Below, piece after piece: positions 45,446 to 53,874 of a DNA stretch of 53,874 nucleotides. The stretch is from CAMQVM01 sp044433365 (GTDB lineage: Bacteria; Bacteroidota; Bacteroidia; Bacteroidales; Rikenellaceae). The first letter of the stretch is position 1, and the number at the start of each line of letters is the position of its first letter. Below the pieces are notes generated by a model. That model made no database searches. It was not told where the DNA came from and was given only the letters and a program-made list of their open reading frames with translations. The translations under genes and the position numbers were made by a program. The DNA lies in assembly GCA_044433365.1 (NCBI GenBank), contig JAWXTR010000005.1:1-53874 (forward strand), in the 5' to 3' direction.

Positions 45446-45453
45446 CAAATATA
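45446..45453 (-). promoter_or_regulatory. Probable -7 box of the M13 peptidase gene
   Basis: The minus strand reads TATATTTG about 54 bp before the start codon. A second near-match (TTATTTG) lies nearer the gene at about 45422-45428. Confidence 0.45.
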
Positions 45454-45508
45454 TAATAAATATGGTAAAGTTTACTTTTGTAAATTCAAATTCTACTACA
45501 TCCAACAG

Positions 45509-45560
45509 AAAAATAGCTTAAAAGAGTTTTATAGATACTACTATAATACTCTCTTAAGCT
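45509..45560 (-). terminator. Terminator downstream of SusD
   Basis: AGCTTAAAAGAGTTTTATAG and CTATAATACTCTCTTAAGCT pair at 18 of 20 positions, and the minus strand continues with ATTTTT. It separates the susCD-like unit from the M13 gene. Confidence 0.75.
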
Positions 45561-45689
45561 AATTCAACCTAGAATATAAATTACACGAACCTAATATTTA
45601 ATTTTGGTCAATGCGTGAGTGCGGAGACGGTTACAATCAACAAAATATACACATTTTTTCAAAAGTCTATTTTCTACCACTGAAAATAG

Positions 45690-45721
45690 GGGGTGGTATT
45701 TCTATTGAAATACCACCCCCT
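45690..45721. terminator. Strong GC-rich hairpin downstream of SusD
   Basis: GGGGGTGGTATTTC and GAAATACCACCCCC pair perfectly over 14 bp around TATT. There is no T-run next to it, so it may be an RNA-stabilising 3' structure rather than a classical terminator. Confidence 0.6.
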
Positions 45722-45756
45722 GAAAGAAATATGGAATTGCGTAAATTTATAAATAT

Positions 45757-45800
45757 GGGGAGTTCTAATAATTGGTTTTATTCGATTTTTAGAAGTTCCC
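45757..45800. repeat. GGGGAGTTCTAATAATTGG element, 44-bp copy
   Basis: Begins GGGGAGTTCTAATAATTGG and ends TTCGATTTTTAGAAGTTCCC. The two ends are imperfect inverted repeats (10 of 12). It starts 17 bp from the SusD stop codon. Compared with the 51989 copy it lacks the inner 119 bp. Confidence 0.75.
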
Positions 45801-45816
45801 ATATACCTTTACATTA

Positions 45817-47862
45817 TTACATCTGAGCCGAACTACCTGCTGAAGTAGGCCAATAAGGATTTTGGTAAAGAGAACCATTTTCAACTGTTGCATCGTCAGA
45901 AGTGAGTCTTATCTGCAATATCTCAATCGGAGATAGGTAGTGAGCCATTTTCCAAGTTAAGCCATTATACGATAATGAATTTGAACGAACACGATGTGGT
46001 TGCAAATAGTCACCTAACAATGATTCCGACACATTTGATGTAGTATTCTCTGCACCAGAAATAATAAGAGCTTTCTCTGAATCTGTATATCTATCGTAGT
46101 TAGGAGTATCACCCCAAAGCTTCATACCCTCCACGTTATATGGTGTTGTAATAAGTTGATCCATCGATCTCCAACGTTTTAGGTCTGCATGACGCATTCC
46201 CTCACACATATATTCTGAGCGACGCTCTTTACGAATTGCAAATAGAGTATTGTCAGTAAGAAGTTGACCAGCCGAATAGGCAGCCCAATCAAACTCAGCC
46301 TCTTTTGAAATATCAATGGCATCAATTGTTGTTTGAATAGGAGCAGTAATACCAGCACGCTCTCGTAAAGCAGTCCAGTATTTTGTTGCTTTTGCATCTA
46401 AAGTACCATAAAGCAGATACGAAGCTTCCATATAATTTAACATAGCCTCCGCAGAACGAAAACAAGCAGCTGCATTAAACGATAGGTTCAAACCATGATG
46501 TATACGATCTGGAATAAGACCTTTACGAGCACAATAACCAGTTGTATACTTCTCATTTACTGAAGATTCATAGATAGGCGGAGCATTTGGTTCTCTATCA
46601 TTACCATTAGCACCTGCATTTAAATCGAGATTATACCATAAGTTCTCTTGGTTTGGCTCTTTAAGGAATAAGCTAATACGTTGATCTCTATTTTCACGAA
46701 GTTTTGTAATATCGCTATCGTCTGTAAACAGCGACCCTGAAGCATACCAAGGCAGACCATTTATATCCAAAAACTGCATAACAAGACCACGAGTCAGACC
46801 ATCACCGCCATTACCACGAGTAGCCTCACAGTTTACAGCATGTGCCATCTGCCCTGTGCCGTAAGCATTTGAAAACTGTCTCCAAAGAAGTACCTCTGGA
46901 TAACCACTCATGTCAGCTGTAGCATACATCGAAAAATAGGGATTTTCTTCTGTATCTGGTTGTGGAGTAATACCATTATTTGAGGTTAACACTGCACTTT
47001 CTGCAACTTCAGCTGCCGACTCAACCGCCTGTTCAAGGAAATATTTAATCTCACCTTCAAGACTTCCAGAAGGGAAAGAGTAACCACTATTATAAGATTT
47101 TTCTGCACCTGGCCAATCTTGTCCATTTGGAACAAAAGCAGTACCTGCAAAATTTTGAAGCCATGTAGCTTCAAAAAGTGCTACACGTGATTTGTAAAGC
47201 TGTGCTACAGGCTTAGAAAGACGGTTACCATTACCATCAGGAGCACTCTCACTTAATAGCATAGATGCCGAATCAAGATCAGAGATAATAAAACGAGCTA
47301 CTTCATTGCGTGGAGCACGCTGAGCAGCGGCTGTAAGTTCATCAGCATCGTTATTAAGCACATGCCTTACGATAGGGAAATCACCAAACTCCTTTAATTT
47401 TTCAAAGTAAGCAAGTGCACGAAGAAAATAAGCCTCACCGATATAGTGTTCGATCATATCTTCACTACCTGAGATTGTACCAGCTTTCCACTTAGGAAGA
47501 ACATCATCTAAAAAATAGTTTACATTATACATTCGCTCAAATTCCCACTCCGAGCTACTACTTTCATTTAAAACTTTCCATTCACCATCAAGATACATAT
47601 CTTCAGCAGTAGCGGCAACTTGATTGTCTGTTCCTGAATCAGCACCATACATACCATAAGCCGAACCTGTATCTTTATGATTAGGAATCCAAGTATACAT
47701 TGCAATGGTATAGGATCCTAATTGAGACTCTTCGTTTAGGTAGTTTTCAGGTGTAATTTGTGAAGATGGCTCAATATTAAGTGCATCATTACACGAAGTT
47801 GCTGTAAGGAGAGCACCTGTAAGAGCAACAGCCGATAAATATCTATTTATTATATTTTTCAT
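45817..47862 (-). CDS. SusD/RagB-family surface glycan- or peptide-binding lipoprotein
   Basis: A 681-residue SusD homologue with a lipoprotein signal (LLTATSC, Cys24), an N-terminal SusD domain starting NIEPSSQITPENYLNEESQ, TPR-like helices (AYFLRALAYFEKL) and a RagB domain with FRSAEAMLNYMEASYLL. It forms the lid of the outer-membrane importer encoded upstream. At 681 residues it is longer than classic SusD (about 550). It lies 16 bp after the susC-like gene. No glycoside hydrolase or sulfatase adjoins, so the ligand might be a glycan processed by enzymes elsewhere, or a peptide. Confidence 0.93.
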   Translation of the reverse strand: MKNIINRYLSAVALTGALLTATSCNDALNIEPSSQITPENYLNEESQLGSYTIAMYTWIPNHKDTGSAYGMYGADSGTDNQVAATAEDMYLDGEWKVLNESSSSEWEFERMYNVNYFLDDVLPKWKAGTISGSEDMIEHYIGEAYFLRALAYFEKLKEFGDFPIVRHVLNNDADELTAAAQRAPRNEVARFIISDLDSASMLLSESAPDGNGNRLSKPVAQLYKSRVALFEATWLQNFAGTAFVPNGQDWPGAEKSYNSGYSFPSGSLEGEIKYFLEQAVESAAEVAESAVLTSNNGITPQPDTEENPYFSMYATADMSGYPEVLLWRQFSNAYGTGQMAHAVNCEATRGNGGDGLTRGLVMQFLDINGLPWYASGSLFTDDSDITKLRENRDQRISLFLKEPNQENLWYNLDLNAGANGNDREPNAPPIYESSVNEKYTTGYCARKGLIPDRIHHGLNLSFNAAACFRSAEAMLNYMEASYLLYGTLDAKATKYWTALRERAGITAPIQTTIDAIDISKEAEFDWAAYSAGQLLTDNTLFAIRKERRSEYMCEGMRHADLKRWRSMDQLITTPYNVEGMKLWGDTPNYDRYTDSEKALIISGAENTTSNVSESLLGDYLQPHRVRSNSLSYNGLTWKMAHYLSPIEILQIRLTSDDATVENGSLYQNPYWPTSAGSSAQM

Positions 47863-47878
47863 ATTTTAAAATATCTAA

Positions 47879-50800
47879 TTAAAAGTTAACATTAAAACCA
47901 AACGATATAACTGATTGTAGAGGGTAAGCAAGACCGTAATAACCTGAGTCGATTGTTTCTGGATCATAAATAGAGCAAAGAGATGTACCAGTCCAAAGAT
48001 TTTCACCCGACACAAATACTCTTAAATATGAGAAACCTAAATGGCTTATCATCTCTGTATCGAAACTATAACCTAGCTGTAAATTTTTCAAACGAATATA
48101 TGAAGCATCTTGAATATAACCTGTCTGACTTGTATAGTTTTTAGATGTAGCAAGCAGTGGACGAGGATAGTAAGAGTCAAGATTCAAACCTAATGCATGG
48201 TCAGGATCATCACGAAAATAATCCATATGTTCTTCAAGACCTACAGTCTTAAATTTTGCATCCGAAACGCCCCAGAATGTTGAAGAAGTCGGCATATAAT
48301 CACGCTTCATCACACCTTGGAAAAATGCTCTAAAATCAAAACCTTTATAATCTGCAGACAAATCAATACCAAATGTATAGCGTGGAGTTTTATTACCAAT
48401 TACTGTCATATCGCCAGTATCACCCACAGTAAGCGAACCATAATCAATTTTACCATCACCATTAATATCTTTATACATAATATCACCAGCAGACCATTGC
48501 GAACCTAATGCCGATTGACCACCATTATTAAGTGTGGCTAAATGCGCATCCATTTCAGCTTGCGTTTTGGCAATACCGATAGTTGTGTAACCATAAATTT
48601 CACCATAGTTTTGTCCAGAATAATACGTACCAGGCGTACCACCTTTACTAGTTAAACTTAAATCGTAGCTAGTATTTGGATAATCAAGAATAGTCGTCTT
48701 TGAATCAGATATTTGAATACCTGCTGAGTAACCAAATCCTCCACTAGTTCTATCGTTCCATTTAATATTAAACTCCCAACCACGAGTTTCAAGGTCGGTA
48801 TTATTCTCTTTTGGAACATCAGTACCTAAAATATTAGAAAGTTCAGGAGCAGGACCAACCATATCTTCCGTTTTACGGTTAAACCATTCGAAAGTACCAG
48901 AGAGACGATTGCGAAGTACTCTAAAATCAAGACCAATATTCGTTGTTTTGATTGTCTCCCAAGTCATAGCCGAATTTAACAGCGATGGAGCAGAGGATGT
49001 ATTTGGCTGTAATCCACCAAGCAACCAATAGCCATCAGCCGAACCAACATTCATCTCTTGATATGTAGGATATAGATTTGTTGTATTTTGATTACCTAGC
49101 TCACCATAACTACCACGAAGTTTAAGGGTACCAACTTTATCTTTCATTCCTTCCCAGAAATCCTCTTCAGCAATATTCCAACCTAGAGAGAACGAAGGGA
49201 ACATATTCCAACGTTTATCTTCACGGAAACGTGATGTACCATCATAACGTCCATTAATCTCTACAAGATATTTACCCTCATAGTCGTAGTTAAAACGACC
49301 AAAGAAACCAGCTGTAGCCCAATCATCTTGATAACCAGAAACTGACGGAGAAACAGTAGCATTTGAACCATTCAATCCAGAAGTTACGTCAATAACACTC
49401 ATATAAGGAACAACAATACCATTACGCTCAGCAGAGAATTGTGCATTTGTATAGCTTTCAAACTGGAAACCAGCCATAACTTTGAAGTTATGTGAATCTT
49501 TAATACTAAAAGAGTAATCAGTGAAAATATTAGGATTCATGTAGTTTGAAGTAGCACTTGCCTCCATTACATAACTACTACTAGTATTTGATTGAATATT
49601 TCCATAAACATCATGGTCATAAACAACCTGCTCATCTTCATGATCTAAAGTGTGGTATAGGCGATAGTTTAATTCACCTGTAATATTCCAATTTTTAACT
49701 GGCGTTGCAACCAAACTAAACTGCTGATACATACGATCATTACGAGTAGTGGATACACCACCATTTTCAAGACCATTAGCCGTACCACTATTCATTAAAA
49801 AGTAGCCATTGTTATCATAAAGAGTAAGTGTTGGCCAACCCCTAAATGCTAGATAACCATAAAAGTTTGCATCATTTGTAAGAGTTGTTGGACGCTCATA
49901 ATCACTTCTTTGAAATTTAATATTATAACTATATTTTAGGAATTTAAATACTTCACCAGTAGTTTTTAAATTTACAGCATAACGTTTGTATGAATCTTCA
50001 CCAAAATTCATAAAACCACCTTGATCTAGGTAGTTTGCAGAGGCATATACCTGCTGTTTTTCAGTACCACCACTAAGGCTTAGCGTATGTTCTTGACTAA
50101 ATGAATAATCTTTATAAATTACATCATACCAATCTACATTATCGTTACCCTCATTATAAGGACTTGCCCAATAGTCGGGACTGTTAGAATCAGGAATAAT
50201 AGTTGTATCTATCACTCCATTCATATAATCACTAATACGCTGAATACGCTCTTCTGTATAGTAAACACCTGAACCAACATTTGTAAGTGCATCATTAAAG
50301 TAATGCGCAAAACTATATGAATCAACAGTATTCGGAAGATTCATAAGACTCGATACACGGAAAGAGTTGTTGTAGTTTACTGTCATCTTGCCAGCACTAC
50401 CTTTTTTTGTTGTAACTAAAATAACACCAAATGGAGCACGAGAACCATAAATCGAAGAGGCAGCAGCATCTTTAAGAACTGAAATAGACTCGATATCCTG
50501 AGGGTTAATTGTATTAAGATCACCTTCCATACCATCAATTAAGATAAGTGGGTCGCCTGTGGAACCATCACCAATGGTGGCAACACCACGAATGTTGATA
50601 GAGGATGTAGAGCTAAGTTCACCGCCATTTGATGTAACATTTAAACCTGGCACAACCCCCTGAAGAGCTTGAACTGCATTTTGCACTGGTCGACTTTCGA
50701 AAACCTCTGCATCTGCCACAGCCACTGAACCTGTAAGATTAACTTTTTTCTGACTACCAAAACCTACAACGACAACATCTTCTACGACTAAGGCATCAAC

Positions 50801-51136
50801 CTCCATTGTAGCATTAACTATCTGATTAGAAGCAGCAATAACTACTGTCTTGTAACCAACAAATGTAAAAATCAAATCTGAACCCGATTCTACTCTATTG
50901 ATAACATAAGCACCATTATGGTCTGTTACAGCTCCTGTAGTAGTGCCATCAACTTGAACCAATACTCCTGCCATAGGCGCATTGTTTTCATCAACAACCT
51001 TACCCGAAACTTTTAAATCTTGCTCCATCGTTTCAATCGATGTTCCTAACGGAGCAGCATGAGAAGTGTAGCATGTAACTGCTAGCAAAGCAATAAGGAC
51101 AAGACCACTTGCTTTAAATTTGTAGTTTTTTCTCAT
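47879..51136 (-). CDS. SusC/RagA-family TonB-dependent transporter
   Basis: A 1085-residue SusC homologue with a signal peptide (about 1-27), a CarboxypepD_reg-like domain (about 42-115: VSGKVVDENNAPMAGVLVQV) and a TonB-box-like VVVVGFGSQKK. The plug carries the SusC hallmarks INIRGVATIGDGST and SVLKDAAASSIYGSRAPFGVI, and a 22-strand-type barrel ends in Phe (SFGFNVNF). It imports the ligand captured by SusD using TonB-ExbBD energy. No extra N-terminal signalling domain is present, so control by an anti-sigma partner is unlikely. Confidence 0.95.
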   Translation of the reverse strand: MRKNYKFKASGLVLIALLAVTCYTSHAAPLGTSIETMEQDLKVSGKVVDENNAPMAGVLVQVDGTTTGAVTDHNGAYVINRVESGSDLIFTFVGYKTVVIAASNQIVNATMEVDALVVEDVVVVGFGSQKKVNLTGSVAVADAEVFESRPVQNAVQALQGVVPGLNVTSNGGELSSTSSINIRGVATIGDGSTGDPLILIDGMEGDLNTINPQDIESISVLKDAAASSIYGSRAPFGVILVTTKKGSAGKMTVNYNNSFRVSSLMNLPNTVDSYSFAHYFNDALTNVGSGVYYTEERIQRISDYMNGVIDTTIIPDSNSPDYWASPYNEGNDNVDWYDVIYKDYSFSQEHTLSLSGGTEKQQVYASANYLDQGGFMNFGEDSYKRYAVNLKTTGEVFKFLKYSYNIKFQRSDYERPTTLTNDANFYGYLAFRGWPTLTLYDNNGYFLMNSGTANGLENGGVSTTRNDRMYQQFSLVATPVKNWNITGELNYRLYHTLDHEDEQVVYDHDVYGNIQSNTSSSYVMEASATSNYMNPNIFTDYSFSIKDSHNFKVMAGFQFESYTNAQFSAERNGIVVPYMSVIDVTSGLNGSNATVSPSVSGYQDDWATAGFFGRFNYDYEGKYLVEINGRYDGTSRFREDKRWNMFPSFSLGWNIAEEDFWEGMKDKVGTLKLRGSYGELGNQNTTNLYPTYQEMNVGSADGYWLLGGLQPNTSSAPSLLNSAMTWETIKTTNIGLDFRVLRNRLSGTFEWFNRKTEDMVGPAPELSNILGTDVPKENNTDLETRGWEFNIKWNDRTSGGFGYSAGIQISDSKTTILDYPNTSYDLSLTSKGGTPGTYYSGQNYGEIYGYTTIGIAKTQAEMDAHLATLNNGGQSALGSQWSAGDIMYKDINGDGKIDYGSLTVGDTGDMTVIGNKTPRYTFGIDLSADYKGFDFRAFFQGVMKRDYMPTSSTFWGVSDAKFKTVGLEEHMDYFRDDPDHALGLNLDSYYPRPLLATSKNYTSQTGYIQDASYIRLKNLQLGYSFDTEMISHLGFSYLRVFVSGENLWTGTSLCSIYDPETIDSGYYGLAYPLQSVISFGFNVNF

Positions 51137-51224
51137 AAACTTGAATTTAATTGTAATTAGTAATATATAATTTGGGGTTATAATAATTATTTATCAAATT
51201 TATAATTTATATTAAATTTACTTA

Positions 51225-51256
51225 CAAATATAGACCAAACAAATAACACAAACAAA
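51225..51256 (-). promoter_or_regulatory. Promoter of the susC-susD operon
   Basis: On the minus strand TTTG (plus 51253-51256), 20 bp, then TATATTTG (plus 51225-51232). The leader is about 83 nt. CAAA repeats around the -33 box offer alternative registers. Confidence 0.7.
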
Positions 51257-51434
51257 TAAAAACAGACAAAAACAAATAAATAGTAATATTTTCCATCAAA
51301 ATAGTGATATAATACATCTTATTGAGTAAAAAACAACATTTTAATTTTAAAATTATAGACTTTTACAGCTCTTAGTTTGAAAATTAAACAACTTCAACGT
51401 TTGCATAAATATATTTATCACTCAACAACAAATA

Positions 51435-51625
51435 ATGCCAATAAAGGTTTAAAAAACCTTCTTCCGCTTTTAGCGAGCGGAGCGAAGCCGTGAGTGGAAA
51501 CGAACGATTTTTGCCAGCCCCCTGGGCATGCTTTTTCTAAAAAAGCATTAACAAAAGTTATTTTTTATAACTCAGATTGTAAAATAACTCAAAATAGCTC
51601 GAAAATTTCAAACCTTTATTTGCAT
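51435..51625 (-). mobile_element. 191-bp MITE-like element, copy 2, with 5-bp target duplication
   Basis: The inverted copy of the 38997 element: it starts ATGCCAATAAAGGTTTAAAA and ends TTTCAAACCTTTATTTGCAT, and is flanked by the direct repeat AAATA (51430-51434 and 51626-51630). Inner sequence matches over nearly its whole length, with scattered changes. Confidence 0.9.
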
Positions 51626-51691
51626 AAATAAGTAATCTAAGAATTTTTTTCGATTATAATATAAAAAATTATAAATGTACATACAAATTTA

Positions 51692-51866
51692 TAGGATTAG
51701 GCGCATAGAGCGCACTCGTTACAACACCCTCTATTCTTGATTTTGCCATTATTTACGATGCAAAGCACTGGGCTTAATGCGGTTTGTCTATAAGTTTAAA
51801 TATTCATGTGTCACATTACCAAGCTATAAGCCTTAAAATATAGTGCGCTCTATGCGCCTAATCCTA
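51692..51866. mobile_element. 175-bp MITE-like element with 25-bp perfect terminal repeats and 8-bp target duplication
   Basis: It begins TAGGATTAGGCGCATAGAGC and ends with the exact inverse complement; the perfect inverted repeat is 25 bp (51692-51716 and 51842-51866). The direct repeat CAAATTTA flanks it on both sides (51684-51691, 51867-51874). The inner 125 bp have no reading frame. It is the only copy in the window. Confidence 0.9.
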
Positions 51867-51899
51867 CAAATTTAAATCTTATATTTACAATTTTTTGCA

Positions 51900-51947
51900 T
51901 AAAAAAGACTTTAACCAATCCACATCAAAGCAGATTAGTTAAAGTCT
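51900..51947 (-). terminator. Terminator of the FadL-family porin transcript
   Basis: AGACTTTAACCAATC pairs with GATTAGTTAAAGTCT (14 of 15). On the minus strand the stem is followed by TTTTTT. It lies about 220 bp after the porin stop codon. Confidence 0.75.
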
Positions 51948-51988
51948 AAAAAGTTATAAATTATAGATTTTATTGAATCTAATATTTA

Positions 51989-52151
51989 GGGGAGTTCTAA
52001 TAATTGGTTTTATTCGATTTTATATTTTGAGGTTTTAGATTTGGATTTTGCAAAATGTGGGCGTAGCGGTGCCTACGGTGCATTTTGTAAAATTCAAAGA
52101 TGAAGTCTCAAAATAAAAAAAGCGTTAAAATCCAATTTTAAGAAGTTCCCT
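51989..52151. repeat. GGGGAGTTCTAATAATTGG element, 163-bp copy with inner hairpin
   Basis: The left end GGGGAGTTCTAATAATTGG and the right end CCAATTTTAAGAAGTTCCC are 19-bp imperfect inverted repeats. Inside, TTTTGAG...GCAAAATG...GCGTAG and CTACGGTGCATTTTGT...CTCAAAA form a second, long hairpin. The 44-bp copy at 45757 looks like an internally deleted version. Confidence 0.7.
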
Positions 52152-52163
52152 TTAGAAGTTACC

Positions 52164-53459
52164 TTAAAATCTAAACGACAAACCCAAACTAGTTACAAAA
52201 GCATTTGAGGTGTAGTCACCACTAAATGTTTGTTCAACTGAAAGTCCGTTTGTGTAGTTTACCGAACCTGTTTCGCCTGTACCTGCAATATAAAGCAGAG
52301 CGAAATCTATCGACATTGCCTCGATTGGACGGAAACTGAAACCTCCTGAGATACCAACTTTATCCATACCTGGAGTCTCTGGATTGTAGTTGTCGGTATG
52401 GATTGGCGACTGGTCGTAGTATACACCTGCTCTAACATCGAAACGGTCGGTTACGTTATATTCACCACCAATACGAGCGATAATTGTGTTTTCATAATCT
52501 TTTACCGACGAGATATTATATCCGCCTAGCACCTCCTCGCTAAAAACGATATCTAGCTGCTCGTAAGCACTCCAATACACCGATTGAATATCGGCTGAAA
52601 GCAGAAAATTATCGCCAAATTTGTAGGCAGCACCGATTGTAAGGTTTGCAGGCATAGGCATAGATGCTGCAAAAGTACCATTATCAAGAGGTGGAACACT
52701 TCCCGACAAAACTTCCTTAATTGCATCAGAAGCGTAGCTTAAAGTCGCCTCACCTGCTGTTACATCAAGACCTACTTTTGAACGATAAGAGGCACCAAGT
52801 GTCAAACGATCTGTAATATCGTACATAGCACCTATGTTGTAGCCCAATTTTATACCTGCACTACCAGTAAGAGTAGCAGAAACAGGAATTACATCAGCAT
52901 AATCGGTGCCCAACGCAGGAACTAGGGTTCCAGCTGGAAGAAGAGCACGAGAAATTGATACATCGCCAAAATTTATCATCAAACCACCACCGATACTCAA
53001 TTTATCAGTAATGCGGTAAGATATTGTTGGCTGAATATTATACGCTTTTAGCGCAATATCCTGTACTAAATCAGCACCTGCCCAATCTTTACCCCAATTT
53101 AGGCTACTTCCGTATGGAGTAGTTACACTCAAACCTGCTGCTAACTTATCAGAGATTTTGAAAGCTGCTTGTAAGAAAATAGGAGTACTTGGAGTGTTAT
53201 CAGTCTCAGCATAAGTATCACCACTGCTGTAAGTTGCAGTTGCAAATATTGCTGAACCCCCAAAAGATAGATCAATATTACTCGACATAAAAGATAGACC
53301 CGCAGGATTAAAGAACATACTCTCACTACCCAACTTTAACGCTACCCCAACGTGTCCCATACCTGTCTGACGTGCACTTTGAAGGTTTACTTGATAACCC
53401 TCTGCTCTTGCTGCAAAAGAGGCAACAAGTAGAGATGCTACAAAAAATAATTTCTTCAT
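52164..53459 (-). CDS. OmpP1/FadL-family outer-membrane transporter
   Basis: A 431-residue FadL-type porin (PF03349) for hydrophobic compounds such as fatty acids. The signal peptide MKKLFFVASLLVASFAARA is followed by EGYQVNLQSARQTGMGHVGVAL and SMFFNPAGLSFM, the hallmarks of the N-terminal hatch. The barrel ends in Phe (GLSFRF). A longer frame would start at 53552 but crosses the promoter and adds a second hydrophobic stretch, so I use the ATG at 53459. It is a single-gene unit. Confidence 0.93.
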   Translation of the reverse strand: MKKLFFVASLLVASFAARAEGYQVNLQSARQTGMGHVGVALKLGSESMFFNPAGLSFMSSNIDLSFGGSAIFATATYSSGDTYAETDNTPSTPIFLQAAFKISDKLAAGLSVTTPYGSSLNWGKDWAGADLVQDIALKAYNIQPTISYRITDKLSIGGGLMINFGDVSISRALLPAGTLVPALGTDYADVIPVSATLTGSAGIKLGYNIGAMYDITDRLTLGASYRSKVGLDVTAGEATLSYASDAIKEVLSGSVPPLDNGTFAASMPMPANLTIGAAYKFGDNFLLSADIQSVYWSAYEQLDIVFSEEVLGGYNISSVKDYENTIIARIGGEYNVTDRFDVRAGVYYDQSPIHTDNYNPETPGMDKVGISGGFSFRPIEAMSIDFALLYIAGTGETGSVNYTNGLSVEQTFSGDYTSNAFVTSLGLSFRF

Positions 53460-53473
53460 ATTAACATTTTTAA

Positions 53474-53508
53474 ATGGGAAAATTCCCATAAGTGAAGCCG
53501 CAAAGATA
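53474..53508 (-). promoter_or_regulatory. -7 box and leader hairpin of the FadL-family gene
   Basis: On the minus strand TATCTTTG (plus 53501-53508) lies 42 bp before the ATG. Between box and start, ATGGGAA-AA-TTCCCAT (53474-53489) forms a 7-bp hairpin just after the expected transcript start; it could be an operator or an mRNA-stabilising 5' stem. Confidence 0.55.
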
Positions 53509-53558
53509 TACAAAAATTTGTACTTTGGTAAAAAAGTAAATAAATTCTGCACTCAGCA

Positions 53559-53583
53559 GTAGAGACGTTGGGTCCAACGTCTG
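53559..53583 (+). repeat. REP palindrome variant (GACGTTGG stem)
   Basis: GTAG, then AGACGTTGG, loop GT, CCAACGTCT. The stem differs from the common GACGTAGC type at the inner pairs but stays perfectly complementary. Confidence 0.8.
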
Positions 53584-53612
53584 TAATCGAACACAGGTAA
53601 CTGAACACAGCA

Positions 53613-53770
53613 GTAGAGACGTAGCCCTGCTACGTCTGTAAAACAACCCCGATTTGTTTTCAAAAACTTTTTTTAAAACAATAACCTATTGTTGTTGCAG
53701 ACGTAGCAGGGCTACGTCTCTACTGCCGAGCTGCAAAATTAATTTACGTAACAGATTTTGAGGGGTTCAT
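53613..53770. repeat. Inverted REP pair with the right end of the REP-carrying element
   Basis: REPs at 53613-53638 (+) and 53698-53723 (-) have the GACGTAGC stem and face each other, as in the BIME-like pairs at 2344-2541. The sequence ends with ACAGATTTTGAG plus a TTCAT relic of the element end seen at 2566-2593. Confidence 0.75.
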
Positions 53771-53789
53771 TATCTTATTATTCTCTCTT

Positions 53790-53874
53790 TTAGTCGTTGT
53801 TTGGTGTGTTATTATAGTCTAAAATTGGATAACCATCTGTCACTGCTTCCCAACTGCATGCTTCGATATCTGGG
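53790..53874 (-). CDS. C-terminal fragment of an unidentified protein (cut by window edge)
   Basis: An open frame on the minus strand enters from the right edge and ends at the stop codon 53790-53792. It encodes about 27 residues including CSWEAVTDGYPILDY. The W-x6-GYPIL pattern is common at the ends of repeats in Bacteroidetes surface proteins with GLUG-type motifs, but the piece is too short to assign. The REP pair lies directly downstream. Confidence 0.5.
   Translation of the reverse strand, partial: PDIEACSWEAVTDGYPILDYNNTPNND

Noticed and set aside
45611..45826. 71-residue plus-strand frame between SusD and the M13 gene
   Set aside because: It crosses the GC-rich hairpin and the GGGGAGTTC element and overlaps the SusD 3' end; it looks like translation of repeats.
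51137..51434. Riboswitch upstream of susC
   Set aside because: The leader is short and AT-rich with no conserved stem motifs; only the promoter could be supported.

Overview
The window is 53.9 kb of AT-rich DNA from a member of the Bacteroidetes, most likely the order Bacteroidales. The evidence is a SusC/SusD pair, a hybrid two-component system, a complete Bat (aerotolerance) operon, several sulfatase lipoproteins and promoters with the phylum's TAnnTTTG -7 box. A 100-N scaffold gap shows it is a draft or metagenome assembly. I cannot name the genus. The gene content (GH2, GH110, sulfamidase-like and other sulfatases) suggests an animal-associated degrader of host glycans; that is inference.

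Layout. 0.2-1.6 kb: an STK-like protein kinase fused to BspA-type leucine-rich repeats, broken by a frameshift in a run of six C. 1.9-2.0 kb: tRNA-Asp(GTC) with promoter and terminator. 2.6-14.6 kb: a carbohydrate cluster with a GH2 lipoprotein, a divergent 1338-residue hybrid two-component regulator and a convergent operon of three sulfatases. 14.9-22.7 kb: a penicillin-binding-fold serine hydrolase, an AlkD-like protein, a GT2 glycosyltransferase, gyrA and a secreted TPR protein. 22.8-26.3 kb: a GH110 alpha-1,3-galactosidase and a fourth sulfatase. 26.4-36.9 kb, all minus strand: moxR, DUF58, a BatD-like protein, batC, batA, batB, batD and batE, followed by a hemerythrin/ScdA-like protein and a LuxR regulator whose receiver lacks the phospho-acceptor Asp. 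37-38.8 kb: nth and aroB. 39.2-42.2 kb: a TonB receptor with a CxxC plug motif and a small membrane protein with three HSH motifs, probably metal uptake. 42.6-45.4 kb: an SDR and an M13 peptidase. 45.8-51.1 kb: a SusC/SusD pair with no adjacent CAZyme. 52.2-53.5 kb: a FadL-family porin. The right edge cuts off the C-terminus of one more protein.

The spacers are unusually rich in small non-coding elements, and no transposase gene is present. I can separate these families: (1) GTAG-headed REP palindromes with compensatory stem changes, partly enclosed in larger inverted-repeat elements; (2) a 165-bp MITE-like element, three copies, one with a perfect 12-bp direct flanking repeat; (3) a 191-193-bp element, two inverted copies, each with a 5-bp target duplication; (4) a 175-bp element with 25-bp perfect terminal repeats and an 8-bp target duplication; (5) a GGGGAGTTCTAATAATTGG element; (6) a 131-bp hairpin unit repeated in tandem inside the bat operon; and (7) AT-rich arrays of 7-bp period that repeatedly abut start codons inside operons.

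The most interesting points are the element families, the possible oxygen/NO-stress module attached to the bat operon, the kinase-LRR frameshift, and a sulfamidase-like protein with an atypical S-A-V-S-R active-site signature.
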